Shown in pieces: positions 8,308-16,327 of a stretch of DNA of 34,168 nucleotides; within the stretch, counting starts at the first letter, position 1; each line of letters begins with the position of its first letter. Made by a program: the position numbers and the translations under genes. The notes beneath the pieces are model-generated. The model ran no database searches and was not told where the DNA came from. It saw only the letters and a list, made by a program, of their open reading frames with translations. This stretch comes from a bacterium (GTDB taxonomy: Bacteria; SZUA-79; Acidulodesulfobacterales; Acidulodesulfobacteraceae), in contig JAJYJN010000003.1 of assembly GCA_021789455.1 (NCBI GenBank), positions 1 to 34,168 on the forward strand, read 5' to 3'.

Positions 8308-8986
8308 TTAGTTTCTCCATAAATTTCTTAATTGCAATTTTGGCTCCGTTTTGTTCAGCATCTTTTTTTGTATTGCCGCGCCCTAAAGCAAAAATCTCGT
8401 CGTCTATTTTAACGCATATCGTAAAAACGGCATTGTGGTCTGGACCTTCTTTGTTAATAGTAAAATATCGCGGCGTTCTGCCCGTTTCTTTTTGAACCAT
8501 CTCCTGAAGCTCGGTTTTAAAATCTGAATTTTTTAAGATTTCTTCATCGATATCCGGAGTAACTTTTAAAATATGTTTTATAAGTATTTCTTTTGTTTTT
8601 TCAAAGGATGAGTCGAGAAATACCGCTCCGATCACGGCTTCGTAAACATTGCCGATTATTCTTTTATTTTTAGCTTTTAACTCTGCGGCGCCGTTATCGC
8701 GTTCTTTAATTATAAACTCGGAAATCTTAATATTTTGAGCTATATTATAAAGAGCATCCAGTCTTACGAGCGACGCCCGATATTTGGAAAGTTCTCCCTC
8801 GTTTAAATTTATGTAATTTTTATAAAGATATTCCGTTACTATAGCGCCTATAACCGCATCGCCGAGAAATTCCAATCTTTCATAGTTTTTCTCGGCGCTT
8901 ACGGATTTATGCGTAAAAGCAAGGTTTATTAACGACCTGTCCTTAAACGAATATCCTATTCTTTTTTCAATGATATTATAATCCAT
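8294..8986 (-). CDS. rnc: Ribonuclease III
   Basis: RNase III cleaves double-stranded RNA in rRNA and mRNA processing. The 230 residues include the catalytic-domain signature 'YERLEFLGDAVIG' with the acidic metal ligands, 'YEAVIGAVFLDSS' with the second catalytic glutamate, and a C-terminal double-stranded-RNA-binding domain (about 155-225) ending in 'GRGNTKKDAEQNGAKIAI'. It starts 3 bp after the mtaB stop and overlaps der. Nearby long inverted repeats such as the one at 11451-11612 would be natural substrates if transcribed; this is inference. Confidence 0.96.
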   Translation of the reverse strand: MDYNIIEKRIGYSFKDRSLINLAFTHKSVSAEKNYERLEFLGDAVIGAIVTEYLYKNYINLNEGELSKYRASLVRLDALYNIAQNIKISEFIIKERDNGAAELKAKNKRIIGNVYEAVIGAVFLDSSFEKTKEILIKHILKVTPDIDEEILKNSDFKTELQEMVQKETGRTPRYFTINKEGPDHNAVFTICVKIDDEIFALGRGNTKKDAEQNGAKIAIKKFMEKLNDKK

Positions 8987-8989
8987 TTC

Positions 8990-10309
8990 TTATATAAAAG
9001 CTTCAATTTCTACTGTTACTTCCGAAACCTCGTCTTTCCTAACGCGTCCGCCTATATTTATAATTTTTCCTTTAAATTCCGTTCCTTGAGTTAATTTAGG
9101 ATTCCCCGATATTTTTGCTTTAATATAATTCGAACTTATCGCTTTATCGTCTGTAAGGCTGAGAAATTCTAAAGTTTTACCGCGAAATTTATTATGAAAT
9201 TTTATTTTTTTTTTGAGAGAAATTTCTCTTATTATGCCGGTTCTTCTTTTAATTTCAGTCTCTTTAATTTTAGGTTTTAAAAAATAAGATACAGTTCCTT
9301 CTCTGTCGGAATAAGAAAAAGCATGTATATAATAGATAGGCAATTTTTCAATATTTTCCATCGTTTCGTAAAAATCGTTTTCGGTTTCACCCGGAAAGCC
9401 GCTTATTATGTCCGTTCCTATCGCGGCATCCGGCACCGATTCGCAAATTTTTTCCGTAATTTTTAAATAGTCGTTAAAAGAATAATTTCTTTTCATTAGC
9501 TTAAGTATTCGGTTGGAAGCGCTTTGGAGAGGTATATGAAAATGATTTCTGATTTTTCTAGAATCCGCAAAAATTTTAATCATTTCGTCGTCTATGTATA
9601 TAGGGTCTATGGAGCTAATCCTTATTTTGACCCCGTTTTTTAGCTCTTCTGCGGCAATAAGCAGTTCTTTTAATCCGGAGCCGGATTTTTTGTCTTTATA
9701 CGAGCCTATATTTACTCCGGTTAATATTATTTCGCTAAAACCTTGTCTGTCGAATTCTTCTATATAACGCAAAACTTTTTTTATGCCCAGCGACCATTTG
9801 ACGGGTCTTGCTTTGGGTATTATGCAGTAAGAACATTCAAGTTCGCAGCCTTCCTGAATTTTCAAATAAGGTCTGGTTCGTTTTTGATTAAAAACCGAAT
9901 TCGGAAATTCGTCTGCAGAATTTTTTATAAGCTCGGCTTTTTTTGCGTTATCCATAAGTTTTAAACCGTCGATGTCCAAAAATCTGTTTTTATTAATCTG
10001 AACCGAACATCCGGTAATAATCAAACGGCTTTCGGGATAGCGTTTTTTAATTTTTCTTACGGTTCTTTCGGTTTCAATATCCGCTTTGTCCGTAACGGTA
10101 CAGGTATTTATCAAAAAGACGTCGATTTCCGGTTCGCCGTATTCTGCGGCGGAAATATTAAACCGTTTAAATATTTCGGAAAGCTGGCCTGATTCAAACT
10201 GGTTAAGTTTGCATCCCGAAGAAACGACGGCGCATTTAACGGTTTCCTTTTTGCCGTGCAGATTTTCTTTCCCGAACAGTTCCGCAATTATATTTTCCGT
10301 TATGGTCAT
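8990..10309 (-). CDS. mtaB: tRNA (N6-L-threonylcarbamoyladenosine-C2) methylthiotransferase MtaB-type
   Basis: This 439-residue radical-SAM methylthiotransferase is predicted to convert t6A37 to ms2t6A37 in tRNAs. The N-terminal domain has three cluster cysteines in 'SGCKLNQFES', 'NTCTVT' and 'TGCS'. The radical-SAM motif is 'CELECSYCIIPKAR', near residue 154. A TRAM-like RNA-binding domain fills the last 60 or so residues. 'GCKxNQ' and 'YCIIPxAR' point to the MtaB branch rather than MiaB or RimO; rimO itself is at 19237. No Shine-Dalgarno is evident at the chosen ATG, but no later start keeps the first cysteine motif. It lies between mnmA and rnc in one co-directional set. Confidence 0.82.
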   Translation of the reverse strand: MTITENIIAELFGKENLHGKKETVKCAVVSSGCKLNQFESGQLSEIFKRFNISAAEYGEPEIDVFLINTCTVTDKADIETERTVRKIKKRYPESRLIITGCSVQINKNRFLDIDGLKLMDNAKKAELIKNSADEFPNSVFNQKRTRPYLKIQEGCELECSYCIIPKARPVKWSLGIKKVLRYIEEFDRQGFSEIILTGVNIGSYKDKKSGSGLKELLIAAEELKNGVKIRISSIDPIYIDDEMIKIFADSRKIRNHFHIPLQSASNRILKLMKRNYSFNDYLKITEKICESVPDAAIGTDIISGFPGETENDFYETMENIEKLPIYYIHAFSYSDREGTVSYFLKPKIKETEIKRRTGIIREISLKKKIKFHNKFRGKTLEFLSLTDDKAISSNYIKAKISGNPKLTQGTEFKGKIINIGGRVRKDEVSEVTVEIEAFI

Positions 10310-10331
10310 GTTTTTCGTATATTTTAATTTA

Positions 10332-11420
10332 TTATTCTATAATTCCGCCGCCTATAACTTTAATTCCGGAATAAAGTACGGCGGACTGTCCCGGAGTTAT
10401 AAATTTAACTTTTTCGCCGAATTTTATTTTTACGGAGCCGTCTTCTAAAATACGGGCTTTACATCTATAATCAGGCGAAGAATATCTTATCTTTACGGAG
10501 GTTTTTATCTCTTCGAGCAAGTTTTTATATTCGGGGTTAATAAAATTAAAATTTTTAACCGTCAAAGAATCGGACATACAGTCTTCCATATTTCCGACGA
10601 AAATTTCATTATTTTCCGCCGAAATATTAACTACGTATAGAGGATTTTTAGAAGAAACTCCGAGCCTTTTCCTCTGCCCTACGGTGTAGTTAAAAATACC
10701 GCTATGTTCCCCTATTATTTCCCCTCTTAAATTTTTAATAAACCCCTTTTTTAAGCATATCGCCGAATGCTTTTTAATGAATCCTGCATAATCTTTATCC
10801 GGAACGAAGCATATTTCTACGCTGTCTTTTTTGCCGGAAATATCGGTAAATCCGGCATCCGAAGCTATCCTGCGCGTCTGCATTTTATTCATATTGCCTA
10901 CCGGAAACATTATGCTTTTAAGGTTTTCCTGCGAAAGGCCGTAAAGAACGTAAGACTGGTCCTTAGATAAATCTTTAGATTTAAGGAGAAAATAGCGTCC
11001 GTCCGTATCTGCCGTTATTCTTGCATAATGTCCCGTAGCCAGAAAATCTGCGCCGAGTTCTTTTGCTCTTTTAATCAGCAGGTCAAACTTCATAACGCAG
11101 TTGCATACGATACAGGGATTAGGCGTTTTTCCGTTTAAATATTCCGTGACGAACCGGTCTATTACTTCGGTTTTAAATTCATTTTCTAGATTTACGACGA
11201 AATGGGGTATACCGAGTTTTACGCAAACCCTTTTTGCCGAAATTATATCGTCCGTGCTGCAACAGGTTTTTAAAGTTCCGGAGGACGCATCTTCCGAAAC
11301 GAGATGCATAGAAACGCCGATTACCGAGTAGCCCCTTTTTTTAAGAATTATAGCGCTTACCGAGCTGTCGACGCCGCCCGACATTGCTACTGCGACGGTT
11401 TTATTGGATTTAATAAGCAT
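10332..11420 (-). CDS. mnmA: tRNA-specific 2-thiouridylase MnmA
   Basis: MnmA activates U34 of Lys, Glu and Gln tRNAs with ATP and inserts sulfur to give s2U34. The PP-loop 'AMSGGVDSSV' lies at residues about 12-21. The catalytic cysteine is in 'TPNPCIVCN' (about 98-106), with the partner cysteine in 'SVEICFVPD' near 205. 'FLATGHYARI', 'SKDQSYVLYGL' and 'FNYTVGQRKRLG' are further family blocks, and the C-terminal beta-barrel is complete (362 residues). It lies downstream of the cysteine desulfurase gene, its likely sulfur donor. A family-1 palindrome sits between them, which could separate their expression. Confidence 0.96.
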   Translation of the reverse strand: MLIKSNKTVAVAMSGGVDSSVSAIILKKRGYSVIGVSMHLVSEDASSGTLKTCCSTDDIISAKRVCVKLGIPHFVVNLENEFKTEVIDRFVTEYLNGKTPNPCIVCNCVMKFDLLIKRAKELGADFLATGHYARITADTDGRYFLLKSKDLSKDQSYVLYGLSQENLKSIMFPVGNMNKMQTRRIASDAGFTDISGKKDSVEICFVPDKDYAGFIKKHSAICLKKGFIKNLRGEIIGEHSGIFNYTVGQRKRLGVSSKNPLYVVNISAENNEIFVGNMEDCMSDSLTVKNFNFINPEYKNLLEEIKTSVKIRYSSPDYRCKARILEDGSVKIKFGEKVKFITPGQSAVLYSGIKVIGGGIIE

Positions 11421-11450
11421 AATAATATAAATACATATTTAATCCTGCAT

Positions 11451-11612
11451 TGAAAAAGGTGTCATGAAAAAGGTGTCGTCATGAAAAAGGTGTCAGATTA
11501 ATTTTACGCAAAATCTTTTATCGTTAATTGCCTCTTTTCGTTTACGTAAAATAAAATCTGACACCTTTTTCATTTTTCATGCATAAAATAAAATCTGACA
11601 CCTTTTTCATGG
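11451..11612. repeat. Palindromic repeat family 1, copy 2
   Basis: Located between nifS and mnmA. Three left-end units TGAAAAAGGTGTC start at 11451, 11465 and 11482. Only the third continues into the long arm (AGATTAATTTTACGCA, to 11510). The right arm, ACGTAAAATAAAATCTGACACCTTTTTCA, spans 11544-11572. A second right arm follows at 11580-11610 (TGCATAAAATAAAATC then TGACACCTTTTTCAT). The central 90 bp is nearly identical to copy 4. It fills most of the 263-bp gap, and I see nothing else there except AT-rich sequence at 11613-11683. Confidence 0.87.
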
Positions 11613-11683
11613 ACAGTTTTATAGTCATTATAACACATTCAATAGGTTTTTGTTCTATTGCAGGATGAAAATATACTTTGAAA

Positions 11684-12850
11684 TCAACCGCCCGTCCGCA
11701 ATTTTAACACGCCCTTTTTAATAGCGCTTACGGCATAATCTATATCGTCTTCCGTAGTATATCTTCCTATGCTGAATCTTATAGCCGATTCTATTCTTTT
11801 TGCGTCGTATCCGTGAGCCTTTAATACGTGAGACAGCGAAACCGTTCCGGCATTGCAGGCGGAACCGGCTGAAGCGCTTATTCCGTAAAGGTCGAGATTA
11901 AACAGAAGGGTTTCAGATTTGACGCCGTCAAAAGAAACATTCAAGGTATTTTTCAGCCTGTTTACGGGATTTCCGTTAAGCTTTATGCCTTCTATGCCGT
12001 AAAAAAGTTTGTCGTGAAAAATGCTTCCAAGCGAATTAATTCTCGCCGCTTCTTCGTTCATGATATTTTTTAATATGCTCATGCCTTTCGCTATAGAAAC
12101 TATACCCGCTATATTTTCCGTACCGGCTCTTAAGCCTCGCTCCTGATGACCGCCGTGGATAATAGGCTCTATATTTACCCCCTTTTTTACATATAGAGCG
12201 CCGCATCCTTTTAAAGCATAAAATTTATGTCCCGAAAAACTGCACATATCCAAAGGAACGTCTTTTAAGCTGAAATGCGCTTTGCCTATAACTTGAACTA
12301 AGTCGCTGTGGCAGATAACGTCTTCCTTAATTTTTTTAACTTCTTCAAAAATTTGTTTAATCGGGAAAAGCGTACCGGTTTCGTTATTTGCCCCCATAAT
12401 AGAAACCAACGAGGTATTTTCCCTTATAGCTCCGGTTATTTCCTCGATATCGATCATGCCGAATTCGTTTACTCCGACATAAGTAGTTTCTATGCCTATA
12501 GATTCCAAAAATTTAAAGGTGTTTAATACAGCATGGTGTTCAACAGTGGAAGTTATAATATGCGGAACTTTTTTTTTATTGTTTTTCATATAAGCGTAAA
12601 CGGAACCCGTTATCGCAAGGTTAATGGATTCCGAACCCGAAGACGTAAAAATAACTTCTCCTGAATTTCCGGCATCCAGAAAAGATTTGACTAAATCGCG
12701 GGAGTCTTCTATCAGTATTCTTGCGGCACGTCCTTCTTCATAAACCGAAGACGGATTGCCCTGATAATTTTTAAGGGTATTTACTACTTCTTCAAGAACC
12801 GCAGGGTCCACAGGAGTAGTCGCATTATAGTCTAAATAAATTCTCGGCAT
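11684..12850 (-). CDS. nifS: Cysteine desulfurase (NifS/IscS family)
   Basis: This 388-residue PLP enzyme moves sulfur from cysteine to an active-site persulfide for Fe-S cluster assembly and tRNA thiolation. The N-terminus 'YLDYNATTPVDP', the PLP-lysine motif 'SFSGHKFYALKGCG' (about residue 205), 'GGHQERGLRAGTEN' and the catalytic-cysteine loop 'SAGSACNAG' (near 330) are all present. The short loop and overall length favour the group I NifS/IscS form over SufS. It lies directly downstream of an Rrf2 regulator and upstream of mnmA. No IscU-type scaffold gene is adjacent. A perfect 11-bp inverted repeat lies in its leader (12896-12918). Confidence 0.93.
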   Translation of the reverse strand: MPRIYLDYNATTPVDPAVLEEVVNTLKNYQGNPSSVYEEGRAARILIEDSRDLVKSFLDAGNSGEVIFTSSGSESINLAITGSVYAYMKNNKKKVPHIITSTVEHHAVLNTFKFLESIGIETTYVGVNEFGMIDIEEITGAIRENTSLVSIMGANNETGTLFPIKQIFEEVKKIKEDVICHSDLVQVIGKAHFSLKDVPLDMCSFSGHKFYALKGCGALYVKKGVNIEPIIHGGHQERGLRAGTENIAGIVSIAKGMSILKNIMNEEAARINSLGSIFHDKLFYGIEGIKLNGNPVNRLKNTLNVSFDGVKSETLLFNLDLYGISASAGSACNAGTVSLSHVLKAHGYDAKRIESAIRFSIGRYTTEDDIDYAVSAIKKGVLKLRTGG

Positions 12851-12884
12851 ATATTTCCGTTATTTAATTTTGGCGCTATTTTCT

Positions 12885-12919
12885 ATTTTGTTACGGTGCC
12901 GGAATTGAATTCCGGCACT
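12885..12919 (-). repeat. Palindrome family 2, copy A (between rrf2 and nifS)
   Basis: GTGCCGGAATT at 12896-12906 and AATTCCGGCAC at 12908-12918 form a perfect 11-bp inverted repeat around one base. It overlaps the rrf2 stop codon. On the minus strand, ACAAAAT (12891-12885) follows the AAT of the right half after 12 nt. The same core, spacing and tail recur at 24315, 24363 (spacing 11) and 19064. It could be an operator for the Rrf2 protein acting on nifS, or a small interspersed repeat. Confidence 0.6.
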
Positions 12920-13382
12920 ATGTTCTATTAGATGTATTAGATGTATTAGATGATGACAGTTTTTGTTTGTATTCGTCTATTACGTCTTGTATAGTTATGG
13001 AATTAAGTAATTCGGTGATTTTCTTCGATACGGAATTCCACATATCGAAAGCTAAACAAAACGATTTTCTGCCGCATTCTTTTTTTGCTTTAGATTTGCT
13101 TATGCAGCTTGTAATTTCTATCGGCTCTACCGATTCTATTATATCTCCGATAAATAGCTCCGAAGGTTTTTTATTAAGCAGATAACCGCCGTTCGGACCT
13201 CTTAAACTTCTTACTATACCGGCTTTTTTTAAAGTAAAAAATATCTGTTCCAAATAGTGCAGGGAAATATATTCTCCTGCGGCAATATCCTTTAAACTTA
13301 CAGGAACCGAGTTGTCCTTTGAATTATACGACAGATATATCAGCGCCCTTACGGCGTATTGACCTTTAGAAGAAAGTTTCAT
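12918..13382 (-). CDS. Rrf2-family transcriptional regulator (IscR-like)
   Basis: The 154-residue protein begins 'MKLSSKGQYAVRALIYL', the standard Rrf2/IscR start. It has a winged helix with 'SLHYLEQIFFTLKKAGIV' followed by 'SLRGPNGGYLL' as recognition helix and wing (about 40-70). Three cysteines, Cys93, Cys103 and Cys109 (CX9CX5C), sit where IscR binds its [2Fe-2S] cluster, so an Fe-S or redox sensor is likely. It starts 2 bp after cysE and precedes nifS, which suggests control of cysteine and Fe-S metabolism. The C-terminal residues SNTSNTSN come from three 9-bp direct repeats at 12926-12952. Without the exact ligand set, iscR cannot be distinguished from other Rrf2 sensors. Confidence 0.92.
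   Translation of the reverse strand: MKLSSKGQYAVRALIYLSYNSKDNSVPVSLKDIAAGEYISLHYLEQIFFTLKKAGIVRSLRGPNGGYLLNKKPSELFIGDIIESVEPIEITSCISKSKAKKECGRKSFCLAFDMWNSVSKKITELLNSITIQDVIDEYKQKLSSSNTSNTSNRT
12926..12952. repeat. Three tandem 9-bp repeats in the 3' end of the Rrf2 gene
   Basis: TATTAGATG occurs three times without interruption at 12926-12934, 12935-12943 and 12944-12952. It encodes the Ser-Asn-Thr-rich tail of the Rrf2 protein just before its stop. The unit is in frame, so copy-number change would lengthen or shorten the tail without a frameshift. Confidence 0.8.
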
Positions 13383-13384
13383 TT

Positions 13385-14035
13385 TTATTTTTTAGATGCC
13401 TCAATCTCTTTTATCCTGTTTTCAAGCTCGGATATTTTTGATTTTAAAAGCGATATCTCGTAAAAAGCGGGGTCAAAAAGTCTGTTATGTTCAAGGTCTA
13501 TATTGTCGTGAACTTCCGATTCGTCCCGCTTCGTCGATTTCGCCGGTATTCCGACTACCGTAGAATGAGCCGGAACTTCGTTTACTACCACCGAATTGGC
13601 CCCTACCTTAGAGTCGTGCCCTATAGTTAAAGGGCCTAGTATTTTTGCTCCCGTGCCTATTATCACCCTGTCCCCTACGGTAGGATGCCTTTTTTCCTTT
13701 TTCCAGCTTGTCCCGCCAAGCGTAACGCCGTGATAAATAGTAACGTCGTCTCCTATTTCAGCTGTTTCGCCTATCACGACCCCCATGCCGTGGTCTATAA
13801 AAAATCTTCTGCCTATTTTTGCGCCGGGATGAATTTCAATTCCCGTAAAAAATCTTCCCGCCTGCGAAACGAGCCTTGCCAAAAGCCTGAATTTATGTTT
13901 CCATAAAAAATGCGATATTTTATGAAAATATACGGCATGAAGCCCCGGGTAGCAGAGCAAAACCTCCAAAGCGTTTCTGGCGGCAGGATCTCTTTCGTAA
14001 ACCGAATTTATATTTTCTCTTAAAGTTTTAAACAT
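13385..14035 (-). CDS. cysE: Serine O-acetyltransferase
   Basis: CysE makes O-acetylserine from serine and acetyl-CoA, the first step of cysteine synthesis. The ATG at 14035 gives 216 residues beginning '[20 protein letters not shown]', the usual family start. An in-frame upstream TTG at 14083 would add 16 hydrophobic residues without family similarity and is rejected. The left-handed beta-helix has hexapeptide repeats from about residue 65, with '[20 protein letters not shown]' then 'YHGVTLGGT' carrying the catalytic His/Asp region. The last 30 residues form a predicted coiled coil ('[20 protein letters not shown]'). It heads the cysE-rrf2-nifS set, with only 2 bp to rrf2. Confidence 0.95.
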   Translation of the reverse strand: MFKTLRENINSVYERDPAARNALEVLLCYPGLHAVYFHKISHFLWKHKFRLLARLVSQAGRFFTGIEIHPGAKIGRRFFIDHGMGVVIGETAEIGDDVTIYHGVTLGGTSWKKEKRHPTVGDRVIIGTGAKILGPLTIGHDSKVGANSVVVNEVPAHSTVVGIPAKSTKRDESEVHDNIDLEHNRLFDPAFYEISLLKSKISELENRIKEIEASKK

Positions 14036-14148
14036 CTTTTGCGCAGTATATAAAAATATGATTAATACGAAATAATATTCCAAATATTTTTTATATTTAT
14101 CTTATTAATATAACAGAAATATAAAAAATATGAAAGCGGGCTACAGGA

Positions 14149-14178
14149 CTATTTATATCTTAATGCTTCAACTGGGTT
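14149..14178 (-). pseudogene. Remnant 3' end of a second MacB/FtsX-type permease gene
   Basis: Read on the minus strand, this encodes NPVEALRYK and then TAG. The intact MacB permease 150 bp away ends NPVEALRYE, and this tail is highly characteristic of the family. The DNA flanking the two sides of palindrome copy 3 (14149-14178 and 14332-14361) is alignable but diverged. Coding similarity stops where the palindrome begins. The likeliest reading is that the end of a former tandem or ancestral macB was cut off by the repeat element or by recombination at it. The match is only nine codons plus a stop. Confidence 0.6.
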
Positions 14179-14179
14179 A

Positions 14180-14319
14180 GGAAAAGGTGTCAGGGAAAAG
14201 GTGTCAGATTTTATTTTCCGCATACGTAACGTTTTTTATTTGCAACTTGTTATAATTGAATGCTGTTCTAGTATTTATTAAAAGTTATTTACGGAAAATT
14301 AATCTGACACCTTTTCCTC
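14180..14319. repeat. Palindromic repeat family 1, copy 3 (inverted orientation)
   Basis: The outer left unit GGAAAAGGTGTCAG at 14180-14193 is followed by GGAAAAGGTGTCAGATTTTA (14194-14213) and then TTTTCCGCA. The right arm is TTACGGAAAATTAATC then TGACACCTTTTCCTCT (to 14320). Both arms have four A/T instead of the five in other copies. The arm carrying ATTAATTTT is on the right here, so the element is reversed relative to copies 1, 2 and 4. The centre is longer (about 70 nt). It contains ATTTGCAACTTGTT (14238-14251), which also occurs just outside copy 4 (16433-16446). Confidence 0.85.
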
Positions 14320-14328
14320 TAGGCAAAT

Positions 14329-15564
14329 CTATTCGTACCTTAATGCTTCTACGGGATTCATCCTTGAGGCTTTATAGGCCGGATAAAAGCCGAAAAATAT
14401 TCCTACGCACAGGGAAAATACGACTGAGATTATTATAGGTTCCGCCGTCACTACGGTTTTAAGGGGAGAGAAAGCGGAAATTGCGCTTGAAATTCCGAAG
14501 CCTAGACCGATGCCGAGCAGTCCGCCGAAAAGGCTTAAAACGGCCGATTCTATCAGAAACTGTTTAAGGATATCGGATTTTTTAGCGCCTATAGCCATTC
14601 TTATTCCTATTTCTTTGGTTCTTTCGGTTACGGAAACAAGCATTATGTTCATTATGCCTATGCCGCCTACCAGCAGGGATACTGCGGCAATGCTTGCGAG
14701 AAGAATGGTAAAAGTAGCGGCGCTGGAATTTGCCGCCTGGGCTATTTCGGTAAGGTTTCTGACGAAAAAGTCGTTAGGTTTATTCACCGGTATATGATGT
14801 CTTTGCCTTAATAGACGCGTAATTTGAGACTGGGCAATAACCGTGTCTTTCTGAGTTTTTGCGGAAACTGCTATGGCGTGCACCCATGTCGTGCCGGCAA
14901 TCTTTTCCATCATAGTCGTTATAGGTATAATCACCGTGTCGTCCTGGTCCTGTCCGAAAGCGTTAAATCCTTTAATAGATAAAAGACCTATAACGGTAAA
15001 CGGAACGCTGTGAATAATTATTATGTGTCCTATGGGATTTATAAGCCCGAAAAGTTCGGTTGCCGCCGTGTTTCCTATTACGGCTACGTTAGCCGCTGAA
15101 GCAACCTGCTGGTGAGTAAAAAAAACGCCTTTTGCTACCGGCCATTTCCTTACTATCGGAAATGTAGAGTTTGATCCGTTGATTAAAGTTGACCAGTTGT
15201 TTCCCCTCCATATTACCTGCTGGGACATTCCGAGCATTGCGGTATCGGTTTTAACCGAAGAAAGTTTTCTTATTGCATATGCATCGTTCAGCGTAAGCGT
15301 AGGCAGAACTCCGAAACCGCTGTGTATTCCTCCGAGCGACGACGAACCGGGAAGTATAATCAGCATATTGGAACCCATCGAGTTAATCGATGCCTGAATG
15401 GCTTTAGATGCGCCCTGTCCGATGCCTATCGTTGCGATAACCGAGCCTACGCCTATAATAATTCCGAGTATCGTCAAGAACGACCTTATTTTATTCCTCA
15501 ACAGGGTTTTATATGCCGATTCCAAGTCAAGAAAAAAAGCAAATTTTACGCGTTTTCGTTTCAT
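14329..15564 (-). CDS. macB: MacB-type ABC transporter permease (FtsX/MacB core)
   Basis: The 411-residue protein has the MacB layout. An N-terminal transmembrane helix follows 'SAYKTLLRNKIRSFLTILGI' (residues about 15-50). A large periplasmic MacB_PCD domain (about 55-270) follows, then three C-terminal helices including 'SLLVGGIGIMNIMLVSVTER' then 'TKEIGIRMAIGAKK', and the terminal 'NPVEALRYE'. In E. coli MacB permease and ATPase are fused; here they are separate genes that overlap by 4 bp (ATGA). With MacA and TolC it should form a mechanotransmission-type exporter for lipids, peptides or antibiotics; the substrate cannot be read. It is flanked by palindrome copies 3 and 4 through the pair. 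Confidence 0.93.
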   Translation of the reverse strand: MKRKRVKFAFFLDLESAYKTLLRNKIRSFLTILGIIIGVGSVIATIGIGQGASKAIQASINSMGSNMLIILPGSSSLGGIHSGFGVLPTLTLNDAYAIRKLSSVKTDTAMLGMSQQVIWRGNNWSTLINGSNSTFPIVRKWPVAKGVFFTHQQVASAANVAVIGNTAATELFGLINPIGHIIIIHSVPFTVIGLLSIKGFNAFGQDQDDTVIIPITTMMEKIAGTTWVHAIAVSAKTQKDTVIAQSQITRLLRQRHHIPVNKPNDFFVRNLTEIAQAANSSAATFTILLASIAAVSLLVGGIGIMNIMLVSVTERTKEIGIRMAIGAKKSDILKQFLIESAVLSLFGGLLGIGLGFGISSAISAFSPLKTVVTAEPIIISVVFSLCVGIFFGFYPAYKASRMNPVEALRYE

Positions 15565-16283
15565 ATTTTTTTTATGGTTTCCGAAGACAAAATAATTCCG
15601 TCTTTTACCGTTATAAGTCTTTTTGCATAATCTGCTATATGCTTATCGTGCGTTACCAGAATTATAGTAGCGCCCCTTTCAGTATTAATTTTTTCAAAAA
15701 AATTCATAACGTCCGCCCCTCTTACGGAGTCGAGATTACCCGTAGGTTCGTCAGCCATTATTATAGGAGCGTCGTTTACTACGGCTCTTGCTATAGCCAC
15801 TCTTTGCTGTTCTCCGCCGGATATCTGATTCGGAAATTTATTTCCTTTTTCCGAAAGATCGACGAGTTTTAAAGCTTTTAGCGCCATTTCTTCGGAGTCT
15901 TTTGAGTGATAGCCCGAATAATAAAGAGGCAGCATAACGTTTTCAATAATAGAAAGCCTTTGTATAAGATTAAAACCCTGAAATACGAAGCCTATTTTTT
16001 TATTTCTAATTTCGGCAAGTTCGTCCGGCGTAAGTCCGGAGACATCCTTCCCTTCGAGAAAATAGCTTCCGGAAGTAGGTTTATCCAAACATCCCAATAT
16101 GTTCATTAGAGTAGATTTCCCTGAGCCGGATGCGCCCATTATCGAAACGAATTCCCCGTTTTCTACGGTAAGGTTTATTCCTTTAAGTACTTCATAGGAA
16201 ATATCGCCTATTTTATAAATCATGCCGATATTTTCAAGCCTTATCAGAGGAACGTCGTCTTTAGTATTATAGCTGTTTGCCAT
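15561..16283 (-). CDS. MacB-type ABC transporter ATP-binding protein (LolD-like)
   Basis: The 240-residue ATPase powers the adjacent permease. Visible motifs are Walker A 'GASGSGKST' (about 50-58), the Q-loop in 'GFVFQGFNLI', the ABC signature 'SGGEQQRVAIARA', Walker B 'PIIMADEPTGNLD' and the H-loop 'VTHD'. 'PTGNLDS' and 'QRLSIIENVMLPLYY' are typical of the MacB/LolD subfamily. An AAGGAA site precedes the ATG. It is separated from macA by 174 bp that contain palindrome copy 4, unlike the 4-bp overlap with the permease. The palindrome could therefore set the relative expression of the adaptor and the transporter. Confidence 0.94.
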   Translation of the reverse strand: MANSYNTKDDVPLIRLENIGMIYKIGDISYEVLKGINLTVENGEFVSIMGASGSGKSTLMNILGCLDKPTSGSYFLEGKDVSGLTPDELAEIRNKKIGFVFQGFNLIQRLSIIENVMLPLYYSGYHSKDSEEMALKALKLVDLSEKGNKFPNQISGGEQQRVAIARAVVNDAPIIMADEPTGNLDSVRGADVMNFFEKINTERGATIILVTHDKHIADYAKRLITVKDGIILSSETIKKI

Positions 16284-16327
16284 ATTATATTTCCTTAGGA
16301 AAAAAAGATTTTACTATCAAGCTTTTT

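Noticed and set aside
14036..14083. Upstream TTG start for cysE adding 16 residues
   Set aside because: CysE proteins begin at the [12 protein letters not shown] segment; the extension is hydrophobic and TTG is the weaker start.
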